From: Planctomycetota bacterium
GTDB lineage: Bacteria; Planctomycetota; Phycisphaerae; Phycisphaerales; SM1A02
Length of the DNA stretch: 64,000 nucleotides
Assembly (NCBI GenBank): GCA_016872835.1
Contig: VGYX01000007.1
Coordinates: 73,184-137,183, forward strand
Direction: 5' to 3'
Below the pieces are notes generated by a model, which was not told the origin of the DNA, ran no database searches, and saw nothing but the letters and a program-made list of their open reading frames with translations. The stretch's first letter is position 1. Each line of letters starts with the position of its first letter. Positions 15,739 to 26,500 of this stretch are shown here, piece after piece. Position numbers and translations under genes: made by a program.

Positions 15739-17501
15739 CACTCCGGCGGGCCGAAGTTCGGTCGCTTTGGCGCGGGGGTCGCCGCTTTCGGCGTCGGGGC
15801 CTCTGTGACGGGCGCGGGCGCAGCCTCGGGCACGGAGGACTCGGACGCCGGAATCGAAGGTTCCGATGTCGTCAGCGGCATCGGTGACGAGCCACTCCAC
15901 CACGCACTCGCGTCGAGCGTCGCGAGCGGTATCGGCATCCAGTCCGGCACCGCGATCACGCCCGTCTGACGCGTGCCTGCACCCCCGGGTGAACGAGCGA
16001 CCCCCACCATGAGCGCACCTTGGCGCGGCACCCACGACTCGGGGAGTTCGATCGTGCAGCGCCAGCGATCCAAGAATGAACCACGCTGCACACGCGGCGC
16101 GACGATGCCGGGCGCACCATCGACGATCGGCTCTCCCACCTCATGCATCCGTACGCGCGCGGAGCCAACGCCCTCGCCGGCGACGACGAGTTCAAGTTCA
16201 TCCAGGTCGATCGACTGCGGCCGCAGACACTCCGCGAAGACCTCCCACCGACCGAATCGCTTGCGCAGGCTCGCGGTGGTCAGCCACTCCGCGGGCGGAG
16301 GTGCGATGCGCTGGCGCTGCGCATCGGCCAAACTGAGTGGCGGCCGAAGCACACCGAACGCATAGCCAGGTGGCCGGGGCACGATCCGCGCCGGAGGGAC
16401 CGGGAGGCGCGTCTCCCAGCCCTTGCCCGAGATCAACAGCGTGCCAGAACCCGGCGCGGCGTTTCGCGTGAGCGGATCCGGCATCAACTCCGCGGGCCGA
16501 TCCAGATTGCGACGGGCGACGCCGCCTGCGGCCAACTGGATCTCCACGGGCGACGCGAATCGACTTTCGACCCACGAGATCCGGAGCGCGACAGGTTCTG
16601 GCGAGGCATTGGCGCACGCCAGACGCAGGGAGGTTCCTGCATCAGCCTCGACCCAGCAGGTCACGCACACGCGCTCACGCACACGCGTGAGGGCCGCCTC
16701 CATCACCTGCTCATCCGTGCGAGTGACATCGAGCAGGGTCGAGAGCAGCGCCGCAAGCTCGTCGGCACGCGCAATCCACGCAGCCACGCGCACGGTGCGA
16801 TCGCCGCGCTGATCCACGCAGGTGGCGGTGAGATGCTCACGCAGCTCACGCGCGACACCTGGACTCACGCGCTCCACTCGATCGAGTCCCGCCTGCCAGA
16901 GCTGCGCGCGATGAAGCGCGTACAGCACGCTTTCGCGATCACCCCGCGGCTCGGGCGGGCTGCATCCGGCCTCGTCCGCCAGCAGCCACCAGCGGAACCA
17001 CTCCGCCGGCGCAAGCAGATCGGGGCGGTCCAGCGTGGGCGTGTCGCCCGCGGCGAGCGCTGGCTTGCGCGCATCAGGCCTTGGCTCGGACAGCGGAAAC
17101 CATGCGGGATCCACCTGCGTTCCTGCCACGCGCAGCGAGCCCCCCCGAAGGTCGGGTGGCAACTCCGCAAGCAGCACCACCACGCCAGGAGTCGTGGCGT
17201 CGGCCGGTGCGCGCGCGATGGGGCGAACCTCCAGTCGCTCATCGGCCCGCGTCCAGCCGCGCTCCAGCATGGGCGAACTCGCCACGATCCATGCCAGCGT
17301 GCCCTCGATCGGGGCGCCCCCATCGACGCGTTCCACGCGCATTCGCTCCGGCCAGCGATCGCCCTCGGAACGCTGCATTGGAATCACCAACACACCTCCC
17401 GCCGCGACGGCAGGCTGCGTCATGGCCGGCTCGATGGTGCGTGCGCTCGCGTGGGCCGCCAGCAGCACGAGCATCCACGCACCAAACTGGTGGTGGCTCA
17501 T
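15738..17501 (-). CDS. Large exported protein of unknown function
   Basis: A 587-residue protein has a signal peptide (GAWMLVLLAAHASA). A mixed central region contains several Cys and Trp residues (VCVTCWVEAD). The C-terminal ~60 residues are a Pro/Ala/Ser-rich low-complexity tail. I recognise no catalytic motif or named domain. Its ATG overlaps the stop of the preceding gene as ATGA, and its stop overlaps the next small gene as TGATG. It is therefore the middle of a tightly coupled unit downstream of birA. Confidence 0.75.
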   Translation of the reverse strand: MSHHQFGAWMLVLLAAHASARTIEPAMTQPAVAAGGVLVIPMQRSEGDRWPERMRVERVDGGAPIEGTLAWIVASSPMLERGWTRADERLEVRPIARAPADATTPGVVVLLAELPPDLRGGSLRVAGTQVDPAWFPLSEPRPDARKPALAAGDTPTLDRPDLLAPAEWFRWWLLADEAGCSPPEPRGDRESVLYALHRAQLWQAGLDRVERVSPGVARELREHLTATCVDQRGDRTVRVAAWIARADELAALLSTLLDVTRTDEQVMEAALTRVRERVCVTCWVEADAGTSLRLACANASPEPVALRISWVESRFASPVEIQLAAGGVARRNLDRPAELMPDPLTRNAAPGSGTLLISGKGWETRLPVPPARIVPRPPGYAFGVLRPPLSLADAQRQRIAPPPAEWLTTASLRKRFGRWEVFAECLRPQSIDLDELELVVAGEGVGSARVRMHEVGEPIVDGAPGIVAPRVQRGSFLDRWRCTIELPESWVPRQGALMVGVARSPGGAGTRQTGVIAVPDWMPIPLATLDASAWWSGSSPMPLTTSEPSIPASESSVPEAAPAPVTEAPTPKAATPAPKRPNFGPPE

Positions 17502-18130
17502 GGCTTCGGGGCAGGCGATGCGGCGGGCTCGATCCGCTTCGAATCCGGCGGCACGGCGTGCGCCTCGGTGACCGGAGGCGCGGGCTTCGAATCTGGAGCG
17601 TGACGCTCGTCGAGGCGCGTTTCCACACGCGGCGAGGAGAGCCGCGCATCAGGAACACGCGCATCACGGACCACGTGACGCTCGTCGGGAGCGCGCGCAT
17701 CGGGCTGTCCGCCGGACGATGAAGCTTCATTCGTGCGAATGCCGGGTGCCGGCAGCATGGTGCCCTCGGTGTCCATGCGGATGCCCGGCACGCGCACGTT
17801 CGTGAAGTCGGGCCGACCGATGAAGAACTGCGTGCCCGAGGGCCACACGGGCAAGCCCACGCCCTTCCATGAGACGTACTGGCCCTGATCGAACACCGCG
17901 TACATCCCGCCCTGACTGCGCACCAGAAGATCCGGGCGCCCCGCGACACCGTACAGGCGCATGAAATTGGTGCTCTCGTTCAGTTCGACGGGCATCACGC
18001 GCAACGTGGTCTGCGTGGCCGAGACGTCGACGGTGCCCGCCTCCACCGGAACCAGATCACCGGGCTTCGACTGCTGGGCAAGCGCCGGAGCCGCGAACGC
18101 AAGAAGAAGGATGCGCGCGAAGATGGTCAC
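17498..18130 (-). CDS. Exported protein of unknown function
   Basis: A 210-residue protein with a GTG start has a signal peptide (FARILLLAFAAPALAQQ). The mature N-terminal ~115 residues appear to be beta-rich and the rest is a Pro/Asp/Arg-rich disordered tail. No family is recognised. It begins 17 nt after birA and overlaps the next gene by 4 nt, suggesting that the two exported proteins work together. Confidence 0.72.
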   Translation of the reverse strand: MTIFARILLLAFAAPALAQQSKPGDLVPVEAGTVDVSATQTTLRVMPVELNESTNFMRLYGVAGRPDLLVRSQGGMYAVFDQGQYVSWKGVGLPVWPSGTQFFIGRPDFTNVRVPGIRMDTEGTMLPAPGIRTNEASSSGGQPDARAPDERHVVRDARVPDARLSSPRVETRLDERHAPDSKPAPPVTEAHAVPPDSKRIEPAASPAPKP

Positions 18131-18147
18131 GGGGCCGGCAGTGTAGT

Positions 18148-18933
18148 TCACGCCCCCCAGAATCCCGCTTCGACACGCGTGGTGGCCGCAGGAAGCCAGA
18201 TTGGGCCGTCCGCTGTCCGCACTTCCAGACCCCGCATCGCGTCGCATCGCAGCACGACGCCCTCCACCGGCCCGGACACGGACTGGAAGCGAAGTCGAAG
18301 CCCCACCGTGCGATCGAGTTCCGCGAAACGCGCCGAAAGCGCCGCGGGCTCCATGGAGAGCGCCTCGTCCATGCGCAGCAGGAGCCGCTCGATCACCTGA
18401 AGTCGATCCGCGACGGAGCCGAGCTGCGCCAGACTCACGGCTCGATCACCCAGTTCATCAGGGAATCCTGACTGCAGCACGTTGACGCCCACGCCGATCA
18501 AGGCGCGCCCCTCACGAACCTCGACCAGCACGCCCGCAAGCTTGCGAAGCGCTCCATCGTCACAACGTGCGAGCAGGTCATTGGGCCACTTCACGCCCAC
18601 GCGCTCGACCTGCGCGGCAGGAAGCGCGTCGCGGGCGGCCATCGCCACGGCGACCGCCGCACCGATGGAGAGCGTCTCGACCGCGCGCGGCTGCACCGCG
18701 AAGGTGCAGGCGACGCCCATGTTGGCCGTGTCCGCCCATGCGCTGCCGAGGCGGCCTCGACCTGCGGTCTGTCGCCCAGCCGTCACCAGCAGGCCCCCGT
18801 CCACGACCCAGGTGCACGCCGCATCCTGCGTGCTGGCCGTCTCGCGAAGCACCCGTACCTGTCGGATGTGCCGCGTCCCGGCGCACACGCGCTCCAGCGC
18901 GTCAGGCCACGCTTCCAGAGGCCGATCCAGCAC
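18148..18933 (-). CDS. birA: Biotin-[acetyl-CoA-carboxylase] ligase
   Basis: BirA activates biotin as biotinyl-5'-AMP and attaches it to the carrier protein of acetyl-CoA carboxylase and similar enzymes. The 261-residue protein shows TAGRGRLGSAW, the adenylate-binding loop, and KWPNDLL. There is no N-terminal helix-turn-helix, so it is a ligase without the repressor function seen in the E. coli protein. The start is taken as GTG at 18933, 2 nt after the nadC stop, which marks an operon. Confidence 0.92.
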   Translation of the reverse strand: MLDRPLEAWPDALERVCAGTRHIRQVRVLRETASTQDAACTWVVDGGLLVTAGRQTAGRGRLGSAWADTANMGVACTFAVQPRAVETLSIGAAVAVAMAARDALPAAQVERVGVKWPNDLLARCDDGALRKLAGVLVEVREGRALIGVGVNVLQSGFPDELGDRAVSLAQLGSVADRLQVIERLLLRMDEALSMEPAALSARFAELDRTVGLRLRFQSVSGPVEGVVLRCDAMRGLEVRTADGPIWLPAATTRVEAGFWGA

Positions 18934-18935
18934 GC

Positions 18936-19844
18936 TCAGTCCTCCACGATGTCCAGACCGAAGTCGACTTGTGGCGCGGAGTGCGTGATCGAGCCGACGC
19001 TGATGAAGTCCACACCACTGCGCGCGATCGCCGGAACGCTCGCGGTCGTCACGCCGCCGCTGGCCTCGAGCTTCAGCCATGGCACGGTGCGATTGCGCAA
19101 CGCCACGATGCGCCGCATGCGCGCCGGCGACATGTTGTCCAGCAGCACCGCGTCGACCACACCACGCGGCAACGCCAGCAGCGCCACGAACTGCGCTTCA
19201 GTGTCCACCTCGACCATCGTGAAGGCGAGCGGTGCACGCCGTCGTGCACGCACGACCGCGCGCTGCAGCACGCTGGCGATCCGCTCCAGCGGCACGCCCG
19301 CGAGATGGTTGTCCTTGGCCAGGAAGGCGTCGAACAGTCCGGCACGGTGCGACACGCCTCCGCCGCAGATCACCGCGGCCTTCTCGAGCGCGCGCAGGCC
19401 CGGTGTGGTCTTGCGCGTGTCGCGGATGCGCACGGGCGTGCCCGCGGCGGCGTCGACCATGGCGCGGGTGGCCGTGGCGACCCCCGACATGCGGCCGAGC
19501 AGGTTCAGCATCACACGCTCGACACGCAGGATTCCACGCAGCGGACCGTGGAGCGACAGCACAGGCGAACCACGATGGAACCGTGCGCCGTCGCGAGCAA
19601 GCACGCGACAACGGACACCGGGCGCACCCAGCGCCACGAGCCGTCGCGCCACGGCGACGCCCGCCAACACGCCAGGGCAACGCGCACGCACCATGGCGGT
19701 CGCGCGCCGCTCCACCGGCACCATCGCGAGACTGGTCAGGTCGCCGTGCTCGCCCAGATCCTCGCGCAGGAACGCGCGCAGTTGCGCGTCGAGATCGCGT
19801 GGCGAGCGTCGCACGGACGGCTTGATTCGCTTTCTGGCGGGCAC
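18936..19844 (-). CDS. nadC: Nicotinate-nucleotide pyrophosphorylase (quinolinate phosphoribosyltransferase)
   Basis: NadC converts quinolinate and PRPP into nicotinate mononucleotide, CO2 and PPi in de novo NAD synthesis. Landmarks are RDTRKTTPGLR, the basic quinolinate/PRPP-binding segment, followed by EKAAVICGGGVSHR, and LEASGGVT and ISVGSITHSAP near the end. Length is 302 residues, slightly above the usual ~285 because of a basic N-terminus. The start is GTG at 19844, supported by TACCAT 6 nt upstream. It heads the nadC-birA operon; nadA and nadB are not in the window. Confidence 0.94.
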   Translation of the reverse strand: MPARKRIKPSVRRSPRDLDAQLRAFLREDLGEHGDLTSLAMVPVERRATAMVRARCPGVLAGVAVARRLVALGAPGVRCRVLARDGARFHRGSPVLSLHGPLRGILRVERVMLNLLGRMSGVATATRAMVDAAAGTPVRIRDTRKTTPGLRALEKAAVICGGGVSHRAGLFDAFLAKDNHLAGVPLERIASVLQRAVVRARRRAPLAFTMVEVDTEAQFVALLALPRGVVDAVLLDNMSPARMRRIVALRNRTVPWLKLEASGGVTTASVPAIARSGVDFISVGSITHSAPQVDFGLDIVED

Positions 19845-19850
19845 GCACGA

Positions 19851-19884
19851 ATGGTACGGCCCTGCGCCACGGCACCGTTACCCT
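19851..19884. promoter_or_regulatory. Divergent pair of short promoters, nadC and HIT gene
   Basis: TACCAT on the minus strand (19851-19856) serves nadC with a 6-nt gap to GTG. TACCCT on the plus strand (19879-19884) serves the HIT gene with an 8-nt gap to ATG. The -10 boxes are only 22 bp apart, so the two initiation complexes must overlap and probably compete. Confidence 0.5.
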
Positions 19885-19892
19885 GTGCCGCC

Positions 19893-20306
19893 ATGAGCAT
19901 CTTCACGCGCATCATCCGAGGCGATATCCCCTGCCACCGACTGCTCGAGAACGAACGGGTGATCGCGTTCCTGGACGTGAACCCGCTGAGTCCGGGCCAT
20001 GCGCTGGTGGTTCCGAAGGAGGAGAAGGTCCACCTGCATGAACTCAGCGAGGCGAGTGCCGCGGCGCTGGGTGCGGCCCTGCCGCGCGTGGCCGCCGCGA
20101 TCCTGTCCGAGACCGGTGCCACGGCCTACAACGTGCTGCAGAACAACGGCGTGCTGGCGCATCAGGCGGTGATGCACGTTCACTTCCACGTGATCCCGCG
20201 CTTCGACGACGGTCGCGGCCTCGGCATCGCGTGGAAGGCCGCACCGATCGACCATGCCGCGGGCGCGGCGCTGGCGGACAGGATCGCGGCTCGACTGCGC
20301 GGATGA
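19893..20306 (+). CDS. HIT-family nucleotide hydrolase/transferase
   Basis: The 137-residue protein has the histidine-triad motif HVHFHVIPR, in which the middle histidine is the expected nucleophile. It also has the N-terminal FTRIIRGDIPCH segment of the HINT/PKCI branch. Members of this branch hydrolyse nucleoside phosphoramidates such as AMP-lysine; the natural substrate is unknown. There is no signal peptide. Its 3' end faces gdhA across a ~95-bp gap in which I see no clear terminator. Confidence 0.92.
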   Translation: MSIFTRIIRGDIPCHRLLENERVIAFLDVNPLSPGHALVVPKEEKVHLHELSEASAAALGAALPRVAAAILSETGATAYNVLQNNGVLAHQAVMHVHFHVIPRFDDGRGLGIAWKAAPIDHAAGAALADRIAARLRG

Positions 20307-20401
20307 TCCGCTCGCTCAACCGACGTTGCGAATGATCAAGGTGGCGTAGCGAGGAGGACCCGGGGGCCACGTGCAGTGGACGTCGCTGTCTCGCATGGGC
20401 A

Positions 20402-21757
20402 TCACGGGAACACGCCGCGCAGCTGGTGCACCCGACTGATCTGCTCCAGCGCCGAGGCGATCGCAGCGGTGCGCAGATCGCTCTCGAACCGATGGCGCGC
20501 AAGCCGCACGCGACGCGCCGCCTCGGTCATGTGCTGCCCGAGGCGCTCCTCCATCTCGGTGGCGGTGATCATGGTGGAACTCTTGTTCAGGGTCCACTCC
20601 ATGTGGCTCGCCACCAGTCCCCCGCCGTTGCAAAGCAGGCTCGGCAGCACCTCCACGCCACGCTGCAGCAGCACATCGTCGCCCTCGGGCGTGGTCGGCA
20701 GGCTCGCGGCCTCGGCCACCACACGCGCGCGGATCAGCTGCGCACTCTCGCCATCGATCATGCCCTCAAGCGCGGCCGGGATGAACAGGTCGACCGGCGC
20801 ACGCAGGAAGCCCTCGCGCTCCACGGCGTCGGCCTGCGAGAAGCCCCGGATGCCTCCGACCAGCTGCACATGCTCGGCCAGATCCGCCGCGTCGAAGCCT
20901 CGATCGTTCCGCACCGCGCCCGTGTCGTCCATCGCGGCCACCAGCGTGGCGCCTCGCTCCTGCAGGATGCGCGCGATCCAGCTGCCCACCTTGCCGAAAC
21001 CGAGCAGGCTGAAGCGAAGTCCCTTCACCTGCATGCCAAGATCGGGCAGCATCTCCTCAAGCACCATGATCATGCCCATCGCGCTGGCGCGATCACGACC
21101 GGGCACGCCGCCCAGCTCGATCGGCTTGCCCGTGACGGCGCGCGAGGTGTCTTGGCGCCCGTGCTCGGGCGTGGTCTGCGCGAAGGTGTCCACGAACCAC
21201 GCCATGGTCTGCGAGTCGGTGCCCACGCCAGGACCTGGAATGTCGTAGTCGGGACCGATCTGGTTGCTGATCGCGCTGCAGAACCGGCGCGTCACGCGCA
21301 TCTGCTCGTCGCGGCCCAGTTCGCGCGGATTGCAGCGCACGCCACCCTTGGCGCCACCGAACGGCAGCCGCAGCAGGCTGCACTTCAGGCTCATGATCAT
21401 CGCAAGACCCTTCATCTGGTCCAGCGTGACGTGCGGATGGAAGCGCAGGCCGCCCTTGTACGGCCCGAGCGCGTTGTTGTGCTGTACGCGGTAGCCAGTG
21501 AACATACGGTGATGACCGTCGTCCATCAGCACGGGGAAGTGCACCACGATCTCGTTCTTGGGCTGCGCGAACATGAGTTGATGCTCGCGTCGCATGCCCA
21601 CCATCGGCGCCGCGGCGAGCACCTGCAGAAGCACCTGATGAAAGAGGCTTCCCGGTTCGGGCGCGACTTCGAGTTCCTCAAGCATGCGGGCGGGTGACTC
21701 GACCGCGCCGGGCTGGTCGAGTGCGGAAAGCGTGGGATCGTCTCGATGCTGGTTCAT
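20402..21757 (-). CDS. gdhA: Glutamate dehydrogenase (Glu/Leu/Phe/Val dehydrogenase family)
   Basis: The enzyme interconverts glutamate and 2-oxoglutarate plus ammonia using NAD(P). The 451-residue protein has the substrate-binding segment KGGLRFHPHV, the catalytic-lysine loop LPFGGAKGGV, and PGPGVGTD. The Rossmann motif LGFGKVGSW lies in the second half. An N-terminal ~35-residue extension before the core is somewhat long. No -10-like box abuts the ATG, so the message probably has a normal leader. It is convergent with the HIT gene. Confidence 0.92.
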   Translation of the reverse strand: MNQHRDDPTLSALDQPGAVESPARMLEELEVAPEPGSLFHQVLLQVLAAAPMVGMRREHQLMFAQPKNEIVVHFPVLMDDGHHRMFTGYRVQHNNALGPYKGGLRFHPHVTLDQMKGLAMIMSLKCSLLRLPFGGAKGGVRCNPRELGRDEQMRVTRRFCSAISNQIGPDYDIPGPGVGTDSQTMAWFVDTFAQTTPEHGRQDTSRAVTGKPIELGGVPGRDRASAMGMIMVLEEMLPDLGMQVKGLRFSLLGFGKVGSWIARILQERGATLVAAMDDTGAVRNDRGFDAADLAEHVQLVGGIRGFSQADAVEREGFLRAPVDLFIPAALEGMIDGESAQLIRARVVAEAASLPTTPEGDDVLLQRGVEVLPSLLCNGGGLVASHMEWTLNKSSTMITATEMEERLGQHMTEAARRVRLARHRFESDLRTAAIASALEQISRVHQLRGVFP

Positions 21758-21854
21758 GGTGCTTCCGTGAAGGACTGGAAAGGAGATTTCGCAGGTTGAC
21801 GCGCCGCGGCTGCGCCAAATGCGCAGTTTCCGGCACCGCCCATAACCGACAGGC

Positions 21855-22637
21855 TCACTGTGTCCGGACGAACTGGATTCGTCCCCAGTGCTGTGGCTCC
21901 ATGACGTGCGCGTTCCAACTGGGTGCCCAAGCCCGCGTGTCCACCGTTCGCTCCGGATCCGACTCGGTGCCCTCAGGCAGATCGTTGCGCAGGAAGTTCG
22001 CGCGCCACACGTCGCCCGGCGCCGGCATCGAGGTGCCCAGACACTCCCAGGGAATCGCCATCTCGACGGTCCACGAGCGATCCTGATCCGATGCGTCGTT
22101 CAGCGTGCCCTGCACACGCACGCCACCATCCAGTGCCGGACAATTCCAATCAAGCTCCTCCACACCACCCTGCGACGGCGGCTTGGCGAGGCGCACATCG
22201 CGGATCACGCCGTGGGCGTTCGTGAGGATCGCGAAGAGGTCGCGACCATCGCCGGCCGGATCAAGAAGCAGCGTGAAGTTGTCCTCCTGATCCAGCGCCG
22301 CATCGTGCGTGGTGCGGCTCGCCTGCACGTCAGGTGTCTCGACCAACGCGCCGACGTACAGGAAGCGGTCGTCCCACATCAGCTTCACCCAGGTTCGCGT
22401 GGCCCCCGCCCGACCGTCGCCGGAAGCGTGCATGAATGGATCGCTCCAGGGCGTGTTCGACCAGGGCACATTTTCCACCGCGCCGCTGAGATCCGGTCGC
22501 GTGCGCGTGAAGTGACACGCGCACGCAGGCTGCGTGCCGAGCATCGGTCGCTTGGGCGAGGGCCCATAGGCCCTGTTCTGACAGGCCACGAGACATGCGA
22601 GCGCAGGAAGGAGCAGCGATGCGAGTGCGCGCTTCAC
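21855..22637 (-). CDS. Lipoprotein with family-9-like carbohydrate-binding domain (A)
   Basis: A 260-residue protein with lipobox CLVAC is followed by a domain resembling CBM9/DOMON-like sugar-binding folds. Its typical run is LSGAVENVPWSNTPWSDPF, then KLMWDDRFLYVGALVE, a DNFTLLLDP strand, and WTVEMAIPW. Such domains bind sugars or haem on the cell surface. The start is GTG at 22637, which overlaps the preceding gene's stop as GTGA. The upstream gene encodes a paralogue with the same order of motifs, so the pair is a tandem duplication. Confidence 0.82.
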   Translation of the reverse strand: MKRALASLLLPALACLVACQNRAYGPSPKRPMLGTQPACACHFTRTRPDLSGAVENVPWSNTPWSDPFMHASGDGRAGATRTWVKLMWDDRFLYVGALVETPDVQASRTTHDAALDQEDNFTLLLDPAGDGRDLFAILTNAHGVIRDVRLAKPPSQGGVEELDWNCPALDGGVRVQGTLNDASDQDRSWTVEMAIPWECLGTSMPAPGDVWRANFLRNDLPEGTESDPERTVDTRAWAPSWNAHVMEPQHWGRIQFVRTQ

Positions 22638-23455
22638 GGCGCGAACTCTACCGCGCCCCAGCCTCGGGGCTCGGCAGGGTCGGCAGGAGGCTGCCAGGCT
22701 GCGCGTTCAAAGCCGTCGGCCTCGGGCGCCCCGTCCTCGCTCGCCGTCATCGGATGCCAACTCGTGCGACCAAGATCCACGCGCCACACCGCACCCGGCT
22801 TCGGCGCCTCGACAGGTCTGGCCGGCGAGCGACCCTGCGGCGCGAGCGAGCTCCACGGCAACGCGAGCACCACGGTCCAGCGCTGCGTGGCGCCGTCGCG
22901 GGATCGCTGCACCAGCGTTCGAAGGCCACGCGCATCCCACTGGTTGCGGGCCTTGGCCTTGCCCTGCGGATCCGCCTCGAACCATGCGTCCACGACCGTG
23001 CCCATGCCGATCAGTTCCACTTGATAGCCGCCCATTTCCGGATCATCGGCGAGCATCAGATCGACGTCGTGTCGCTGCGGTGGCTTGCCCTGCTGCGGCG
23101 CGTTCTGAGGTTCCAGCAACTCGACCGCGCAGTACAGGTACGCGTCGTCCCACAGCATCTTCGCGCGCGTACGCACCGGCGCCACGGGGCCGCGCCGACG
23201 CACCACCACGAACTCCTCGGTCCAGGCGGCGCGCTGCCACGGGCCGTCCTCGAAGGTGCCCTCCAGCGCAGGCGGTTCCGAGGCCCGCTCGCACCGATAG
23301 GAGCGGATCGGCGCAGCCGACTCCGCAACGATCGCGGGCGACGCATCTCCGCTCGCCTGCGCATCCGCGAAGTCGGGCCGCGGACCGCGACACGCGGCCA
23401 CCGCGGCCAGCATCGCCAGCGACAGGAGGATCTGGATGCCCGCCACGAGCCGCAT
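22634..23455 (-). CDS. Lipoprotein with family-9-like carbohydrate-binding domain (B)
   Basis: The 273-residue protein has the lipobox AVAAC and the same domain as its downstream neighbour: LEGTFEDGPWQRAAWTEEF, KMLWDDAYLYCAVELLE, DVDLMLADD, and WTVVLALPW. It heads a two-gene unit. TAGGCT (23462-23467, minus strand) lies 6 nt before the ATG, and TTGGGA can be read 17 nt upstream of that box, one of the few short promoters here with a plausible -35. A role in surface polysaccharide binding is inferred. Confidence 0.82.
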   Translation of the reverse strand: MRLVAGIQILLSLAMLAAVAACRGPRPDFADAQASGDASPAIVAESAAPIRSYRCERASEPPALEGTFEDGPWQRAAWTEEFVVVRRRGPVAPVRTRAKMLWDDAYLYCAVELLEPQNAPQQGKPPQRHDVDLMLADDPEMGGYQVELIGMGTVVDAWFEADPQGKAKARNQWDARGLRTLVQRSRDGATQRWTVVLALPWSSLAPQGRSPARPVEAPKPGAVWRVDLGRTSWHPMTASEDGAPEADGFERAAWQPPADPAEPRGWGAVEFAP

Positions 23456-23529
23456 GGGCGGAGCCTAACGACCTGCCGCCGATTTCCCAACCCAAACAAG
23501 GGTTTCGATTCACCGAAGAATGCGAACGC

Positions 23530-26349
<2,820 letters not shown>

Positions 26350-26433
26350 CGGCTGCTCTTTCCTTGGAAGGCCCGGAACGCGCCGGGCGAATGGGAGTGC
26401 GTTGCCTGCGGCGGTCGCCGCAAAGGCGCAACA

Positions 26434-26462
26434 AGAATAGTGAGATGCACCGCCTCGGGAAA
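26434..26462 (-). promoter_or_regulatory. Predicted ppdK promoter
   Basis: On the minus strand TTTCCC (26457-26462) and TATTCT (26434-26439) are separated by 17 nt. This is a leadered promoter, in contrast to the divergent pabB box TAGGAT (26489-26494) on the plus strand. Confidence 0.45.
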
Positions 26463-26500
26463 GATTCGGGAAACCAGCCCCGAACCCCTAGGATCCGCGC

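Noticed and set aside
20307-20401. Searched the HIT-gdhA gap for a terminator or small gene
   Set aside because: Only weak hairpins such as CACGTGCAGTG are present, with no T run and no coding signal.
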